Shown here: piece by piece, positions 36,542-46,531 of the stretch
How the letters are laid out: every line of letters starts with the position of its first letter
Numbering within the stretch: position 1 is the first letter of the stretch
DNA from: Candidatus Heimdallarchaeota archaeon
Lineage (GTDB): Archaea > Asgardarchaeota > Heimdallarchaeia > Heimdallarchaeales > Kariarchaeaceae
Assembly: GCA_026702845.1 (NCBI GenBank)
Contig: JADCLS010000002.1
Coordinates: 1 to 64,000 of the forward strand
DNA length: 64,000 nt
Direction: 5' to 3'
Made by a program: the position numbers and the translations under genes
Notes under the pieces: model-generated
What the model saw: the letters and a program-made list of their open reading frames with translations, nothing else
What the model was told of the DNA's origin: nothing
Databases searched by the model: none

Positions 36542-37933
36542 ATGCCAGATCCATTCATCATAGAGGATAGTGATGAGGAACAATACATCACTGTTCATGT
36601 TCATCCAAAGAAATCTCTGCTATTTCTAGGTACTTCCAAAGGATGTATAGAGATCTGGGATATGAAAAAACGAGTAAAAACAGCTGAATTACGATATCTC
36701 GAGCTTGATGATTTTGGTGAAGGCATACCTGTGGACGATCCTGTTGTACATATCGCATCTAATAGTGATTGCAGTCTCGTCTATGGATTTATGGGAAATG
36801 CGGCATACTGCATTGAGGTGGAGCTGAGAGTAATTATCCAGCAGATACCCATATCAGAACAAGTTGTACATGGAACTGTGGAGAGAAAAACAGGTGAGAT
36901 AGCTGTAATCACCAGTGTGGGTTATCTCTCGGAATGGAGCCCAAAATTTTACGAACGTGTCTATAGTTTCGAATTTCAGTTTAAGCTGTTTCAATCCTAT
37001 CTTTGCTATCAGAATGATGGATCGCTAATCATGGTTATGAAGGATAAAATCAATGTATTCGGGGCTGAAGGAAAGAAACGTTATCTGGCGGAGATCCCTT
37101 TGGATATGGTTGAATTGGATGTGGAACCTTACCTTAAACCGGTAGTTTTTGATCAGAACAAGGATTTCAAAGTATTTATGCAACCAGGGCACATTACAGT
37201 ATATGATAAATCTGAGAGATTCAGCCTACATACCAATCATCCATTCAGAAATGGAAAGGATGCTGCGGATGAGTTACTACGTAAAGCGATTAAGGATATT
37301 CCACTGGATAAAGTGATATTGGAGGATTTCAGGCTACAACGCAGAGGAAAAGACAGATACCTTGGCGAGGTAGATGCCATCAGATCTAAAAACACCATTG
37401 ATACTTCTACCTCCACCAAACCCATAGCTCAGTTGATCAAAGATGATTCGAAAACTCTAACCTTTGCCTTCAAAGATTATGATGAGGGGACTGTACGTGA
37501 GAAATCGATGGCAAAGGATGTTATCCAAACGATGTCAGTAAGACATCAAGTGCATCAGCGATATCTTTTCTTCAGCTGGCAATTACATCATGGAAGAGTG
37601 AACCTCATTGATTATGCACGACAAGCACAGGAGATAGATCAAAGAAGAAAGAAGATACTTCCTCGATATATGATAGGGAGTTCTATAATCTCCCTTGTAT
37701 TACTCATTCTCAGTATTTTTATCATTAATGATGCCTCTATGCTTTTCCAGATAGGTATGCTAGCAATAGATCTGCTCATCCTATTCTTATGGAGGAGAGT
37801 AAATCAGAATCCCTTCATCCCCTGGTTGGAAGAGTACAAACTCTTTAGATTATTCAATTTCATTATCCTGTTTGTGATAATCTATAGATTACTGGCCCTT
37901 TACTCCCCCCTTTCAACATTTTTACCCTCCTAG
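36542..37933 (+). CDS. beta-propeller (WD-like) protein with C-terminal membrane spans
   Basis: 463 residues. Residues about 15-230 look like a WD40-like propeller in VHVHPKKSLLFLGTSKGCIEIWD and later YLSEWSPKFYERVYSF blades. A charged helical linker follows. Three or four membrane helices occupy about 375-460. No signal peptide precedes the propeller, so it should face the cytoplasm. The function is unknown; it could recruit partners to the membrane. It is preceded by the CYTH gene on the same strand with a 51-bp gap. Confidence 0.6.
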   Translation: MPDPFIIEDSDEEQYITVHVHPKKSLLFLGTSKGCIEIWDMKKRVKTAELRYLELDDFGEGIPVDDPVVHIASNSDCSLVYGFMGNAAYCIEVELRVIIQQIPISEQVVHGTVERKTGEIAVITSVGYLSEWSPKFYERVYSFEFQFKLFQSYLCYQNDGSLIMVMKDKINVFGAEGKKRYLAEIPLDMVELDVEPYLKPVVFDQNKDFKVFMQPGHITVYDKSERFSLHTNHPFRNGKDAADELLRKAIKDIPLDKVILEDFRLQRRGKDRYLGEVDAIRSKNTIDTSTSTKPIAQLIKDDSKTLTFAFKDYDEGTVREKSMAKDVIQTMSVRHQVHQRYLFFSWQLHHGRVNLIDYARQAQEIDQRRKKILPRYMIGSSIISLVLLILSIFIINDASMLFQIGMLAIDLLILFLWRRVNQNPFIPWLEEYKLFRLFNFIILFVIIYRLLALYSPLSTFLPS

Positions 37934-38008
37934 TTCAACCTATTAGATGTTTGACTAATATATACTCAATATGTTTTTACCATATTACAAATTACCCATG
38001 TTATCTAC

Positions 38009-39241
38009 ATGGATGATGAATTCATATTCGATTGGAATTTACAAAATGCAGTACCCATCACACATCAGGTAATGCTTGACGACGAGACATTACGAGATGG
38101 CCTTCAAAGCCCATCAATAACGGATCCACCTCTGGAAGGTAAGTTACAACTGGTAAGATTGATGGAACAATTAGGTATTGATGCAGCAGATATTGGTTTT
38201 GCGGGTTCTTCTAAAAAAATGTACAATGATATATTGCATATTGCTAAGATGATCAGGGATGAGGAGTTCAAGCTCAAACCCAATTGTGCTGCAAGAACTC
38301 ATCCTGCTGACATCAAACCCATAGTAGAGATATCCTATGAACTGGAGATGCCCTTGGAAGTGGCTGCATTCATTGCAAGTAGTCCAATCAGACAATATGT
38401 GGAGAAGTGGAGTGTGGATAGACTACTTGATCTGTCAACATCTGCTCTAACTTTGTGTACCGAGAATGATCTTCCAGTGATGTTCGTCACCGAAGATACC
38501 ACGAGGTCTAAACCAGAAGATATTGCCAAACTATATCTCAATGCTGTGCAACAAGGTGCATATGCCATTTGCATTTCAGATACAGTGGGCCATGCCACAC
38601 CTCATGGAACATATCAATTAGTCTCTTTTATTCGTCAAATATTAAGAGATGATGGATACAAGGATATTCAGATTGATTGGCATGGTCATCGTGATAGGGC
38701 ATTATCCATTGCAAATTCTCTTGCAGCTATTGAAGCAGGAGCCACACGTATTCATGGAGCGGGACTTGGGATTGGAGAACGTTGTGGTAATACGCCATTG
38801 GATTTGTTGTTGGTCAATTTCAAACTGATGGGTATGTCAGGCTATGCAGACCGGGATCTCTCAGTATTATCTACATACACCTCACTGATCTCTGATCTGG
38901 TTAAAGTGGAAATTCCAATGAATTATCCCGTGTTCGGAGCGGATGCATTCAGAACAGCAACAGGGGTCCATGCATCTGCAATTCTCAAAGCAAGAGAGAA
39001 GGGTTTAGCAATTGCCAATACTGTATACTCAGCAATTCCAGCATCAGAATTTGGCATGGTACAGCAGGTGGAGATCGGGCCCATGTCAGGTCTCTCCAAT
39101 GTAGAATTCAAACTTGAGAGTTTAGGATACACCTATGTTGAGACCACGGCACAGGATCTTTTGCAGCATGCCAAGACACTTGGACGCATACTAGGTAATG
39201 ATGAGATCCATAGGTTTATGGCAAATTATTCTATCATATAG
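38009..39241 (+). CDS. HMGL/DRE-TIM family acyltransferase (isopropylmalate/homocitrate synthase-like)
   Basis: 410 residues. The TIM-barrel signature DDETLRDGLQ (24-33, metal Asp and catalytic Arg29) is near the start. A second signature is HGHRDRALSIANSLAAIEAG with metal-binding histidines, followed by GLGIGERCGNTPLD. It condenses acetyl-CoA with a 2-oxo acid. The classical LeuA regulatory domain appears absent, so the substrate (isopropylmalate, citramalate, homocitrate or another) cannot be told. An aminotransferase follows 58 bp downstream, which suggests an amino-acid related pathway. Confidence 0.85.
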   Translation: MDDEFIFDWNLQNAVPITHQVMLDDETLRDGLQSPSITDPPLEGKLQLVRLMEQLGIDAADIGFAGSSKKMYNDILHIAKMIRDEEFKLKPNCAARTHPADIKPIVEISYELEMPLEVAAFIASSPIRQYVEKWSVDRLLDLSTSALTLCTENDLPVMFVTEDTTRSKPEDIAKLYLNAVQQGAYAICISDTVGHATPHGTYQLVSFIRQILRDDGYKDIQIDWHGHRDRALSIANSLAAIEAGATRIHGAGLGIGERCGNTPLDLLLVNFKLMGMSGYADRDLSVLSTYTSLISDLVKVEIPMNYPVFGADAFRTATGVHASAILKAREKGLAIANTVYSAIPASEFGMVQQVEIGPMSGLSNVEFKLESLGYTYVETTAQDLLQHAKTLGRILGNDEIHRFMANYSII

Positions 39242-39299
39242 TTGAATTACATCATTCCATGCATTAATCCTTAATTACTCAGATGTACCAGCGACACCT

Positions 39300-40445
39300 G
39301 TGAGAATACTAGAACCAAATCGACTAAAGCAGGTTGCACCTGTTAAATGGCATGATAGAATCCCAGAAGGAGGAATCAGCTTGGGAGTTGCAGATGTTGA
39401 TTATGAAGGGCCAGAAGGAATCACCGAGTTTATTAAAAATCGATTGACTGATGACTTCAGCTTCTACCAGCATCAACGTGGCCTACCAGATACACTGAAT
39501 AATATCATGGATTTCCTAAGCACAATCAACATTCAAGCAGAGGCTCATAATGTGCAAGTTATTCCAGGTACTATGATGGGAATATATGCAGGTATGAAAT
39601 ATGCATCCAGACGTGAAGGCAAGGTGATCTATGCAGGTCCATTATATGAGCCAATTCACCGACATGGTAAGGATACTGGTAATGATATTGAGTTTGTTCC
39701 AATTGAATATGAAGGAGGACTCAATCATGAGAAGATGACTACTGCGTGTGATAGTAACACTAAGATGATAGCCATCAATAATCCCTCCAATCCCAATGGC
39801 TATGTCTACACCAAATCAGATCTCAAACTGATACGAGATTTATGTGTGGACAATGACCTTGTACTTTTTGCAGATGAGCTGTATCAACCACTGGTTTTTG
39901 ATCGATCCAAGCATAAACACATATCTCCCATCACCATGGATGGATTAGAGGAGAGAACCATTGCACTTTATGGATTCTCCAAAGCGTATGGATTAGCTGG
40001 TTATCGATCAGGTTTCATGTACATCGGAGATATGGTGAGTGAGGAGGTTCATAATATTATCACGGCACAGATGGTAAGTATCTCTCCCATTTCATCCATT
40101 GTTTGTGATTTTGCACTAACCACACCTCAATCTCGGACTTGGGTGGAAGAGTTCAGGCAATTAATGGAGGATAGAACAGCATTTGCCACGAGAAAATTCC
40201 ATGATGCTGGCTATGATTGTGTCCTGCCAGATAGCTGCTTCTTCATCTATCCAGACATTGGAAGTGATGATGTGAAGTTCTCAGAAACCTTACTTGACAA
40301 ACGTGGGATCCAAGTTGTACCGGGAAGTGTGTTTGGCCCAACAGGAGTTAATCATTTGAGAATAAACTGTGCCACCTCAGAAGAACTCATAGATACTGCA
40401 CTTGATATTGTTATCGAAGAAGCAGATATTGCGAAAAACAACTAA
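39300..40445 (+). CDS. PLP-dependent class I/II aminotransferase
   Basis: 381 residues. Fold-type I features are NNPSNPNGYVYTKSDL, the Asp that binds the pyridine nitrogen in LVLFADELYQPLVF, the Schiff-base lysine in YGFSKAYGLAGYRSG, and a C-terminal INCAT segment. The start is GTG 39300; the nearby ATG at 39283 runs into a stop. A TTAAT box 25-35 bp upstream fits a leaderless transcript. It may act with the HMGL enzyme upstream on a shared 2-oxo acid. The specific amino donor is unknown. Confidence 0.87.
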   Translation: MRILEPNRLKQVAPVKWHDRIPEGGISLGVADVDYEGPEGITEFIKNRLTDDFSFYQHQRGLPDTLNNIMDFLSTINIQAEAHNVQVIPGTMMGIYAGMKYASRREGKVIYAGPLYEPIHRHGKDTGNDIEFVPIEYEGGLNHEKMTTACDSNTKMIAINNPSNPNGYVYTKSDLKLIRDLCVDNDLVLFADELYQPLVFDRSKHKHISPITMDGLEERTIALYGFSKAYGLAGYRSGFMYIGDMVSEEVHNIITAQMVSISPISSIVCDFALTTPQSRTWVEEFRQLMEDRTAFATRKFHDAGYDCVLPDSCFFIYPDIGSDDVKFSETLLDKRGIQVVPGSVFGPTGVNHLRINCATSEELIDTALDIVIEEADIAKNN

Positions 40446-40508
40446 TTTGTAGCTAAAAAACAATTACATTAGCTTAAAATTTATATTCAGAAGGTTAATT
40501 GTTACCCT

Positions 40509-40715
40509 ATGACAGATGGACCCGAAGAATCCAAAAAAGTAGAAAGAAAAAAAACAGATGATCTAGTATCCATAATCCTTGAAGGTTATGAATTGATAGA
40601 GAAGACGGTAAAATCCAGTGGGAATACCGGAAGAATATATCTACCCACCAGCTGGATTGGCAGCAAGGTGAAGGTGATCAGAGTCACACCCAAGTTAACT
40701 GATGATGATTCCTAG
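40509..40715 (+). CDS. DUF2080-like small protein
   Basis: 68 residues. The second half (KTVKSSGNTGRIYLPTSWIG, then KVKVIRV) matches the archaeal DUF2080 pattern, an AbrB-like beta unit of the form SGNSGRVYVPKxWxGKxV. Such proteins often lie near IS605-type transposons, but no transposase is seen here. It may bind DNA. It is single, between the aminotransferase and mdh genes. Confidence 0.6.
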   Translation: MTDGPEESKKVERKKTDDLVSIILEGYELIEKTVKSSGNTGRIYLPTSWIGSKVKVIRVTPKLTDDDS

Positions 40716-40900
40716 ACAAATGTTTATTCTTATAAAATTATCACAATTAAATACACAAGTGGGTAGACTATTTCACCAATTTGATGAAAATAATTTGGAA
40801 AAAAACATTTTTGTCGACACTGTTAACAGAATATGTTAAATTCTATTGATTTTCTTTGGATTTAGGATGAAAAAATCATCCACATAGGATGTTAAATAAT

Positions 40901-41836
40901 ATGTCAAAAATTAGTGTAATTGGTGGCGCAGGGTTTGTTGGTCAAATTGTAGGATTTGGCCTTGCCCTGAAAGAGATAGCCGATGAAATCGTGCTAGTAG
41001 ATATCATTGAGGATCGACCCATTGGAATCGCCCTCGATCAAAGAGAAGCAACTCCCATTCTTGGTGCAGATGCAAACCTGTATGGTTCAAATGATTATGC
41101 GGATATTAAGGGTTCAGATATTGTAGTTGTAACAGCTGGACTTCCCAGAAAACCTGGAATGGATCGTATGGATCTTCTTGGCAAAAATATTGAGATTTGT
41201 AAGTCTGTTTCAGAACAAATCAAAACACATGCACCAGATGCATTCATTATCTATGTTGCAAATCCTGTTGACGTACTGACCTATACCTCATTCGTCAAGA
41301 CTGGCTTTGCACCAAACAAAGTTATGGGTATGGCTGGCATACTTGATACTGCCAGATATAGAGCGTTCATTTCTATGGAGGCCAAAGTATCCGTCAAGGA
41401 TATCCGTGCAATGGTTCTAGGTGGCCATGGTGATTCCATGGTACCACTTGTGAGATATACCAGTGTTGGTGGTGTTCCACTAACCGAGTTCCTCCCACAG
41501 GATAAAATCGATGCAATCGTTCAGAGAACCAAAGTTGGTGGTGGTGAGATCGTTAAGCTGCTGAAAACCGGATCTGCCTATTACGCACCTGGTTTTGCTG
41601 TTGCTGAGATGTGTGAAGCCATTCTAAAAGATCAGAAGAGAGTGCTTCCAGTCATCGCCTATTTCAACGGTGAGTATGGCTTCAAAGACATATTTGCAGG
41701 GGCCCCTGTGATTCTTGGTAAGGGCGGAGTTGAGAAGATCCTTGAGGTTCAGCTTGATGACACAGAGAAAGAGGCTTACAAGGTTTCACTCGAGCATGTC
41801 AAAGCAGGTATTGAAGAAGCAAAGACCTTAATTTAA
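40901..41836 (+). CDS. mdh: malate dehydrogenase (LDH/MDH superfamily)
   Basis: 311 residues from ATG 40901; ATG 40889 adds four. It interconverts malate and oxaloacetate with NAD(P). The dinucleotide loop is IGGAGFVGQIV, active-site loop GLPRKPGMDRMDLL, then VANPVDVLTY and the catalytic His in VLGGHGDSMVPL. Arg in the PRKPGMDR loop, rather than Gln, points to malate over lactate. Codon use is that of a well-expressed gene. Together with icd it supports TCA-cycle reactions. Confidence 0.93.
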   Translation: MSKISVIGGAGFVGQIVGFGLALKEIADEIVLVDIIEDRPIGIALDQREATPILGADANLYGSNDYADIKGSDIVVVTAGLPRKPGMDRMDLLGKNIEICKSVSEQIKTHAPDAFIIYVANPVDVLTYTSFVKTGFAPNKVMGMAGILDTARYRAFISMEAKVSVKDIRAMVLGGHGDSMVPLVRYTSVGGVPLTEFLPQDKIDAIVQRTKVGGGEIVKLLKTGSAYYAPGFAVAEMCEAILKDQKRVLPVIAYFNGEYGFKDIFAGAPVILGKGGVEKILEVQLDDTEKEAYKVSLEHVKAGIEEAKTLI

Positions 41837-42128
41837 ATAGAAAGTAACCTGATAATAATAACTACAATCATTGTAAAAATAATTAAACCAACTAAATCCA
41901 GATCCAAGGCTACAGGAAAATACAAACCTAATAATAAATCACCCCAGCTACTATTAAAATTGATACTAACTAAGTAATTATGAAATTTTGAGAAATGTAT
42001 CATTTATCAAAATATCTAATATTCCTATACAGAGTTGTATCATGGCGTTTTGATCTTGTTCATGAAATATATATCAAATTGATTTCATCAGAGTTCTTAG
42101 TTATCTCTTTTATTCAATAATCTCTAAA

Positions 42129-42758
42129 TCATTCTGTTTTAACTAATAGCTTATTTAATCCAAGATAAGTAAAAGCAAATACAATAAAAAGGACATAGAG
42201 AGCAGGACCCATTACAAAGAAACCATCACCCTCAAGAAATCCATAAATTGGATCTGAAGTTGCTTTTTGAAGAATAAATGCAAAGATTAGAAATACCAGG
42301 GGGTAGATTAACCAGATAAGAGCATCTTTCAACTTATATTGCTTTTTCTCAGTCAATACCCAGTCCAAAATAAAATAGATTGGGGAAACGTAGTGATTTA
42401 ACGTTGATGAAATATCGTGTAGGTTATTTACTGGATCAAAAGTTGATGACAACAAGAACCAATATGCCAACCATGTAAGAGTGATAAATGCGGTGATTCC
42501 ACCTCTTATTAGGCCATATAATTGATCCATTTTCTCTTGATTAACATCCTCTCTACCATCTTTATAGATAACAGCGAGAGTTAACCAGATTGCTACCATC
42601 AGGTTAGTCTGAACGGTGAAAAATTTGAGTGGTTCGATAAACGACTCATCCAACAGTCCGGTGACAACGAAGCGTAAAATCACTCCTGTCCAGGCTATCA
42701 ACATGAAAACTAATCTGAAATAGTAAATATTTCCTGTAATTTTGTCTGTGAAGGACAT
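42129..42758 (-). CDS. Pr6Pr family six-span membrane protein
   Basis: 209 residues with about six membrane spans. LKFFTVQTNLMVAIWL, then LNHYVSPIYFILDWVL, match the Pr6Pr (FAR-17a/AIG1-like) family, where a conserved Asn and His lie in the membrane. Relatives of that superfamily can hydrolyse lipid esters in eukaryotes, but a role in archaea is unknown. A TATA-like stretch (about 42777-42788, CTTATAAATC on the minus strand) lies about 25 bp before ATG 42758, so the mRNA is probably leaderless. Confidence 0.75.
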   Translation of the reverse strand: MSFTDKITGNIYYFRLVFMLIAWTGVILRFVVTGLLDESFIEPLKFFTVQTNLMVAIWLTLAVIYKDGREDVNQEKMDQLYGLIRGGITAFITLTWLAYWFLLSSTFDPVNNLHDISSTLNHYVSPIYFILDWVLTEKKQYKLKDALIWLIYPLVFLIFAFILQKATSDPIYGFLEGDGFFVMGPALYVLFIVFAFTYLGLNKLLVKTE

Positions 42759-42946
42759 AAATCTGAATGGTTGGCTTGATTTATAAGTTTATCAAGTCTT
42801 TGGAAACCAGCGCATACATACCAATTGCTATCTCAGACACCCAAATATCAAAAAGATAATTTTCTTCCTAAAAATCTCCTTTTATAAAATAAGAATTTCT
42901 AATTTTAACAAGCAAATAATGTTAAGATTTAATTTGAATTACCTAA

Positions 42947-44227
42947 TTACCTAAGTAAACCTCGATTTCTTTCTCTCTTCTTACCTTTGATTAATATCAT
43001 GAAAATAGCAATAAATGGTAAAATCATGATTATATTTGAGGAAGCATCATTATTTGAGGGTGAGACAGATTTACTATACTCAGTTATCTGAACTAAAAAA
43101 TTATTCAAGAGTAGATACTCAAATTCAGTATAAATATCAATATTCTCTTCTAAATGCAGATCATTATTAATAGAAAAGAGATGACTAGTATCTACAATAG
43201 TTTGATATTCATTAGATGAGAGATCATAAATATAAATATCTGAATAACTAATAAAATCTGAATCCTTTTGCATAAAATACAGATACAGTATATTCTGTCT
43301 AATACCCAGTAACTTCACATTGTATTTGGTTCCAAGATAATCAGATGGTATATTGATATTCTCGATGTGATTAGGCTCGAAATTAATAAGATATGTATGT
43401 AGATTGGAATCATCTATTTGATAGGAATTGGTTCCTGCCTCTGATACCATGATGATCCGATTTGAGTCTACCTCTATTAGTTTGAAAACCAAATTTCCTA
43501 GGCCCACGTTTTGATTATTCTTAGTCATATCAACAGAGGGATCAAACTTGTGAAGAATAGATCGAGTTGACATGGTTGTGAGATTGGTTTGTTGAAAATA
43601 TAATGCAGAAGCATGATTATTTTCCTCTGTCCCATGGGCAACTAACATTCCAGTAAAGAGTATATCTTTAAACATGATTGGTTTGATATTGATTATTATT
43701 GGATTTGTTTCATTGTATGTCTCAACTACATTTTGAGTAAGAGGAATAGTAAATATCTCTTGGGTTTCATTTAGTTTTATCACATAATATTTATTCAATT
43801 GAGATAAACTTCTGAATCTAGTGATGGGCTCTGAATAGTAAAGGTCTTTTCCGTGCATACCCAGAATGCAAGTATAATCTGAGAAGGATACTTCATTAAT
43901 AATATCCATCTGTAGTTCTTTATTTTCAATTCCTAATTTATATATTTTATAGTGGGCAGAGTCCTCAGAGATTATCCCGTAAAAAGTATCTGGATTAAAA
44001 TCATCAACATGATTATATATATTTGTAAACTTCTTAAAATTTGTATCATAGGAAAATGTTGAAGATATATTTGTATAGTAGTAGTTATTTACCTTGGAAA
44101 ACGAAGAATCATATAGATTGATCTCAAAATCTGAGGGAAGTATTAGTATAACTGTAGCTTTCGGCATAAAGAAGGTTTGTATAAGTATAATTACTAATAA
44201 CAAAGCTTGCAGATCTAGTTTCCTCAT
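42947..44227 (-). CDS. secreted membrane-anchored protein of unknown function
   Basis: 426 residues from ATG 44227, where a signal peptide begins (MRKLDLQALLLVIILIQTFF). The longer ORF to 44317 would put 30 unlikely residues before it. AATTTATATATG at 44249-44260 (minus strand) lies about 28 bp upstream, a fitting promoter. The body is strand-rich and may form a propeller (repeated IYDLSSNEYQ, YYSEPITRFRSL). It ends in a membrane helix (IIMILPFIAIFMILI) and a basic tail. No family is recognised. Confidence 0.65.
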   Translation of the reverse strand: MRKLDLQALLLVIILIQTFFMPKATVILILPSDFEINLYDSSFSKVNNYYYTNISSTFSYDTNFKKFTNIYNHVDDFNPDTFYGIISEDSAHYKIYKLGIENKELQMDIINEVSFSDYTCILGMHGKDLYYSEPITRFRSLSQLNKYYVIKLNETQEIFTIPLTQNVVETYNETNPIIINIKPIMFKDILFTGMLVAHGTEENNHASALYFQQTNLTTMSTRSILHKFDPSVDMTKNNQNVGLGNLVFKLIEVDSNRIIMVSEAGTNSYQIDDSNLHTYLINFEPNHIENINIPSDYLGTKYNVKLLGIRQNILYLYFMQKDSDFISYSDIYIYDLSSNEYQTIVDTSHLFSINNDLHLEENIDIYTEFEYLLLNNFLVQITEYSKSVSPSNNDASSNIIMILPFIAIFMILIKGKKRERNRGLLR

Positions 44228-44686
44228 TGAAAAAATCAGTGATAAAAACATATATAAATTCAAATCGTTTGTACTTGCATTAATGATTGATTTAAATGAA
44301 TAATTAACATTTATCATTGTTGCTTGATAAGAATGGAGTGATCACTAACCTTGCAGATCTTAGTGTTTTTCACATTATCTAGATTTCAGATTACATGGCC
44401 ACGATCCCATATAGTTTTCATAATATACATATTCAACACTAGATCTTCAAGATTGGAAATTGATCCAAACTGTCTGAAAAACAATAATTTCAGATTTAGT
44501 GTCGGATTGTGGTCGAAACCAGTATAACTGCTTCATTCAGAGTAGTATTCATCATTTTTTTGATAACGAATTCATTTCTACGAGTTACATATAACAAATC
44601 TAGATAATTCAGCTCTTCCAAAAATAAATTCTCCAAAATAATTGAATCAAGGAATCTTAAAATAATTGAATATCACTATTAGTTTG
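44228..44686. other. 459-bp intergenic region
   Basis: AT-rich gap between two divergent surface-protein genes. It holds the TATA box of the minus-strand gene (44249-44260). Nothing else is recognised on either strand. Confidence 0.45.
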
Positions 44687-45166
44687 ATGAGATCATTAAT
44701 TATTTCAAGCATTATTATTGTTTCACTTATTTCTGCTGGGATTATATTGTGGATTACCAATCCAAGCGATGAGTTTAATGAGTTCGATGATGCTGAAATG
44801 AAGGTGGATATAGATGGAAATAAGGTTTTCATCTCATCTTTTGACATCTGGAGCAATGACATGCCACCTATTGTAAGTGAGAATAGATTAATTATGGTCA
44901 TTAAACTCGCAATAGGAGAGCTTGATACAAGTATGCTGAATGTTAGTAGCTTCTGGGTAATTGAGGTGGATGGAGAAGCTGTATGGACAGGAACCTTCAG
45001 TGATCAGGACAGACCCGATTGTGGTGTGGGATGTGTGGAGAAATATGCAGGTGGAGGTCCGAGTCTTGAATCCGGCATACTAGTCTACCCAGTTGTCATG
45101 ATCACTTATAATGGAATGGGGTATCTTCTACAAGGCCCTTCAGCAACCGTTTTCTCGGCCGTATGA
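44687..45166 (+). CDS. small membrane-anchored extracytoplasmic protein
   Basis: 159 residues from ATG 44687; in-frame TTGs exist at 44666 and 44684. One N-terminal membrane helix (LIISSIIIVSLISAGIIL) is followed by an acidic, strand-rich domain of about 130 residues. It contains FSDQDRPDCGVGCVEKYAGGG, with two cysteines four residues apart that may form a disulfide. The SSFWVIEVDGEAVWTG stretch suggests an immunoglobulin-like domain. The function is unknown. Its stop overlaps ATG 45163 of the next gene by 4 bp. Confidence 0.6.
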   Translation: MRSLIISSIIIVSLISAGIILWITNPSDEFNEFDDAEMKVDIDGNKVFISSFDIWSNDMPPIVSENRLIMVIKLAIGELDTSMLNVSSFWVIEVDGEAVWTGTFSDQDRPDCGVGCVEKYAGGGPSLESGILVYPVVMITYNGMGYLLQGPSATVFSAV

Positions 45167-46428
45167 GTTTACGTGCCATCTATTTAGACATTGGAAAGAC
45201 CTTAAATATCAAATATCCCTCAATTAATTTAGTGCTTACCTCGGAAATCCTCAAAATATCTCATCTATCAGGACTCGGATTGTGGGGAGACCAAAAATTC
45301 TCCAGCGTTGAAGCATTAATAGAGAAGATGAATTACATACAGATTGATGCAGTCTATACCGTTGCCCGATCACAGGATCTTGTCGCTCATACACGGCTAG
45401 CAGACTACAAGGAAGCCAGCATCTGGCAGAATATACTCAAGGGTAATCTTTTTGAAGGGTGGGCACATGCCAAATGTATTCTCCCAGCCAAACATTTTGA
45501 TTACTACTACTCTGCAGCGGTTGATAGACGGGATCAAGCTACATGGTGGCAGAATTATCTGGATAAATATCCAGAATGGCCCTATCAGGTACTGGAACAA
45601 ATGGAAAGCTCAGAAACACTATCCACATCAGACATTGAACTCCCAGGTGATTTTCCATGGGAGACAGGATGGAGTAGTCCTGGAAAACAAGTGCTCAACT
45701 ATTTGGAAACAAGAGGGTATATACTTGCCACTCGTGATGATTTTTTCAATCTTCATTTCGTACCAGTAGAGAAGCTAATGAAGATCCCTGATGAGATAAT
45801 ACCCTATGAGGAGCGATTCAGATTCTTCATTGAGACCACTCTTGATGCAATAGGCCCAGCCCCTGTGCATAGATTGCTTCATTACAAGTATAATCATCGT
45901 ATTTTCAAGAGGAATGGAAAATCTATCAATCCTCGATCTCTCATTGGAAGCATGATGAAGAAAGATATCTTACGAGAGGTAGAAATTGATGGTCAGAAAT
46001 ACTTGGGAAGAGAACGAGATTTTGAAAAACTTGAGGATCTAGCATTACTAGAAGAAGATGAATATGGTGTGTATCTCCTCAGTCCCTTTGATAACAGCCT
46101 GTGGTCAAGAGAGGCTCTACTAGCCCAGTATAATTTTGACTATAAGATGGAGATCTACGTACCAAAGAAAAAGCGAGTATATGGTTATTATGTGATGCCA
46201 ATTCTGTATGGGCCTAATTTTGTAGGTAGGGTGGATGTAAAATATGATCGTGAGAGCAAAACCATGCTTTTTATACGATGGCATTGGGAAGAAAATTTTG
46301 AGATAAATCAGAAATTCATAGACCAGTTGAGAATTACAATTATGAGATTTTGTAGCTTCCATGGAGCAGAAAATGTACAACTAGGGAATTTTAAAAATAT
46401 TAAAAAAAGTGAAATTGAATTACCATAA
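45163..46428 (+). CDS. YcaQ/AlkX-like DNA glycosylase (winged-helix family)
   Basis: 421 residues in the long form. The catalytic QxD motif is present (IQIDAVYTVARSQDLVAHTRLADY), as is the family C-terminal block LLSPFDNSLW..EIYVPKKKRVYGYYV and VGRVDVKYDRE. Relatives excise alkylated or crosslinked bases, so the likely role is DNA repair. The first 23 residues look untypical. A CTTAAATATC box at 45201-45210, about 27 bp before GTG 45232, suggests the true start may be GTG 45232 (MLTSEILKISHL), giving 398 residues. The 4-bp overlap with the upstream gene supports the longer form only weakly. Confidence 0.85.
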   Translation: MSLRAIYLDIGKTLNIKYPSINLVLTSEILKISHLSGLGLWGDQKFSSVEALIEKMNYIQIDAVYTVARSQDLVAHTRLADYKEASIWQNILKGNLFEGWAHAKCILPAKHFDYYYSAAVDRRDQATWWQNYLDKYPEWPYQVLEQMESSETLSTSDIELPGDFPWETGWSSPGKQVLNYLETRGYILATRDDFFNLHFVPVEKLMKIPDEIIPYEERFRFFIETTLDAIGPAPVHRLLHYKYNHRIFKRNGKSINPRSLIGSMMKKDILREVEIDGQKYLGRERDFEKLEDLALLEEDEYGVYLLSPFDNSLWSREALLAQYNFDYKMEIYVPKKKRVYGYYVMPILYGPNFVGRVDVKYDRESKTMLFIRWHWEENFEINQKFIDQLRITIMRFCSFHGAENVQLGNFKNIKKSEIELP

Positions 46429-46531
46429 CTCACAGATGAAATTATACCTTAGCTATGAAGTTGATTTTGAATTGAATAGAAAATAAAATGATAATATATC
46501 GAAATTGTGCACCTTATCCAGATTTACACAA

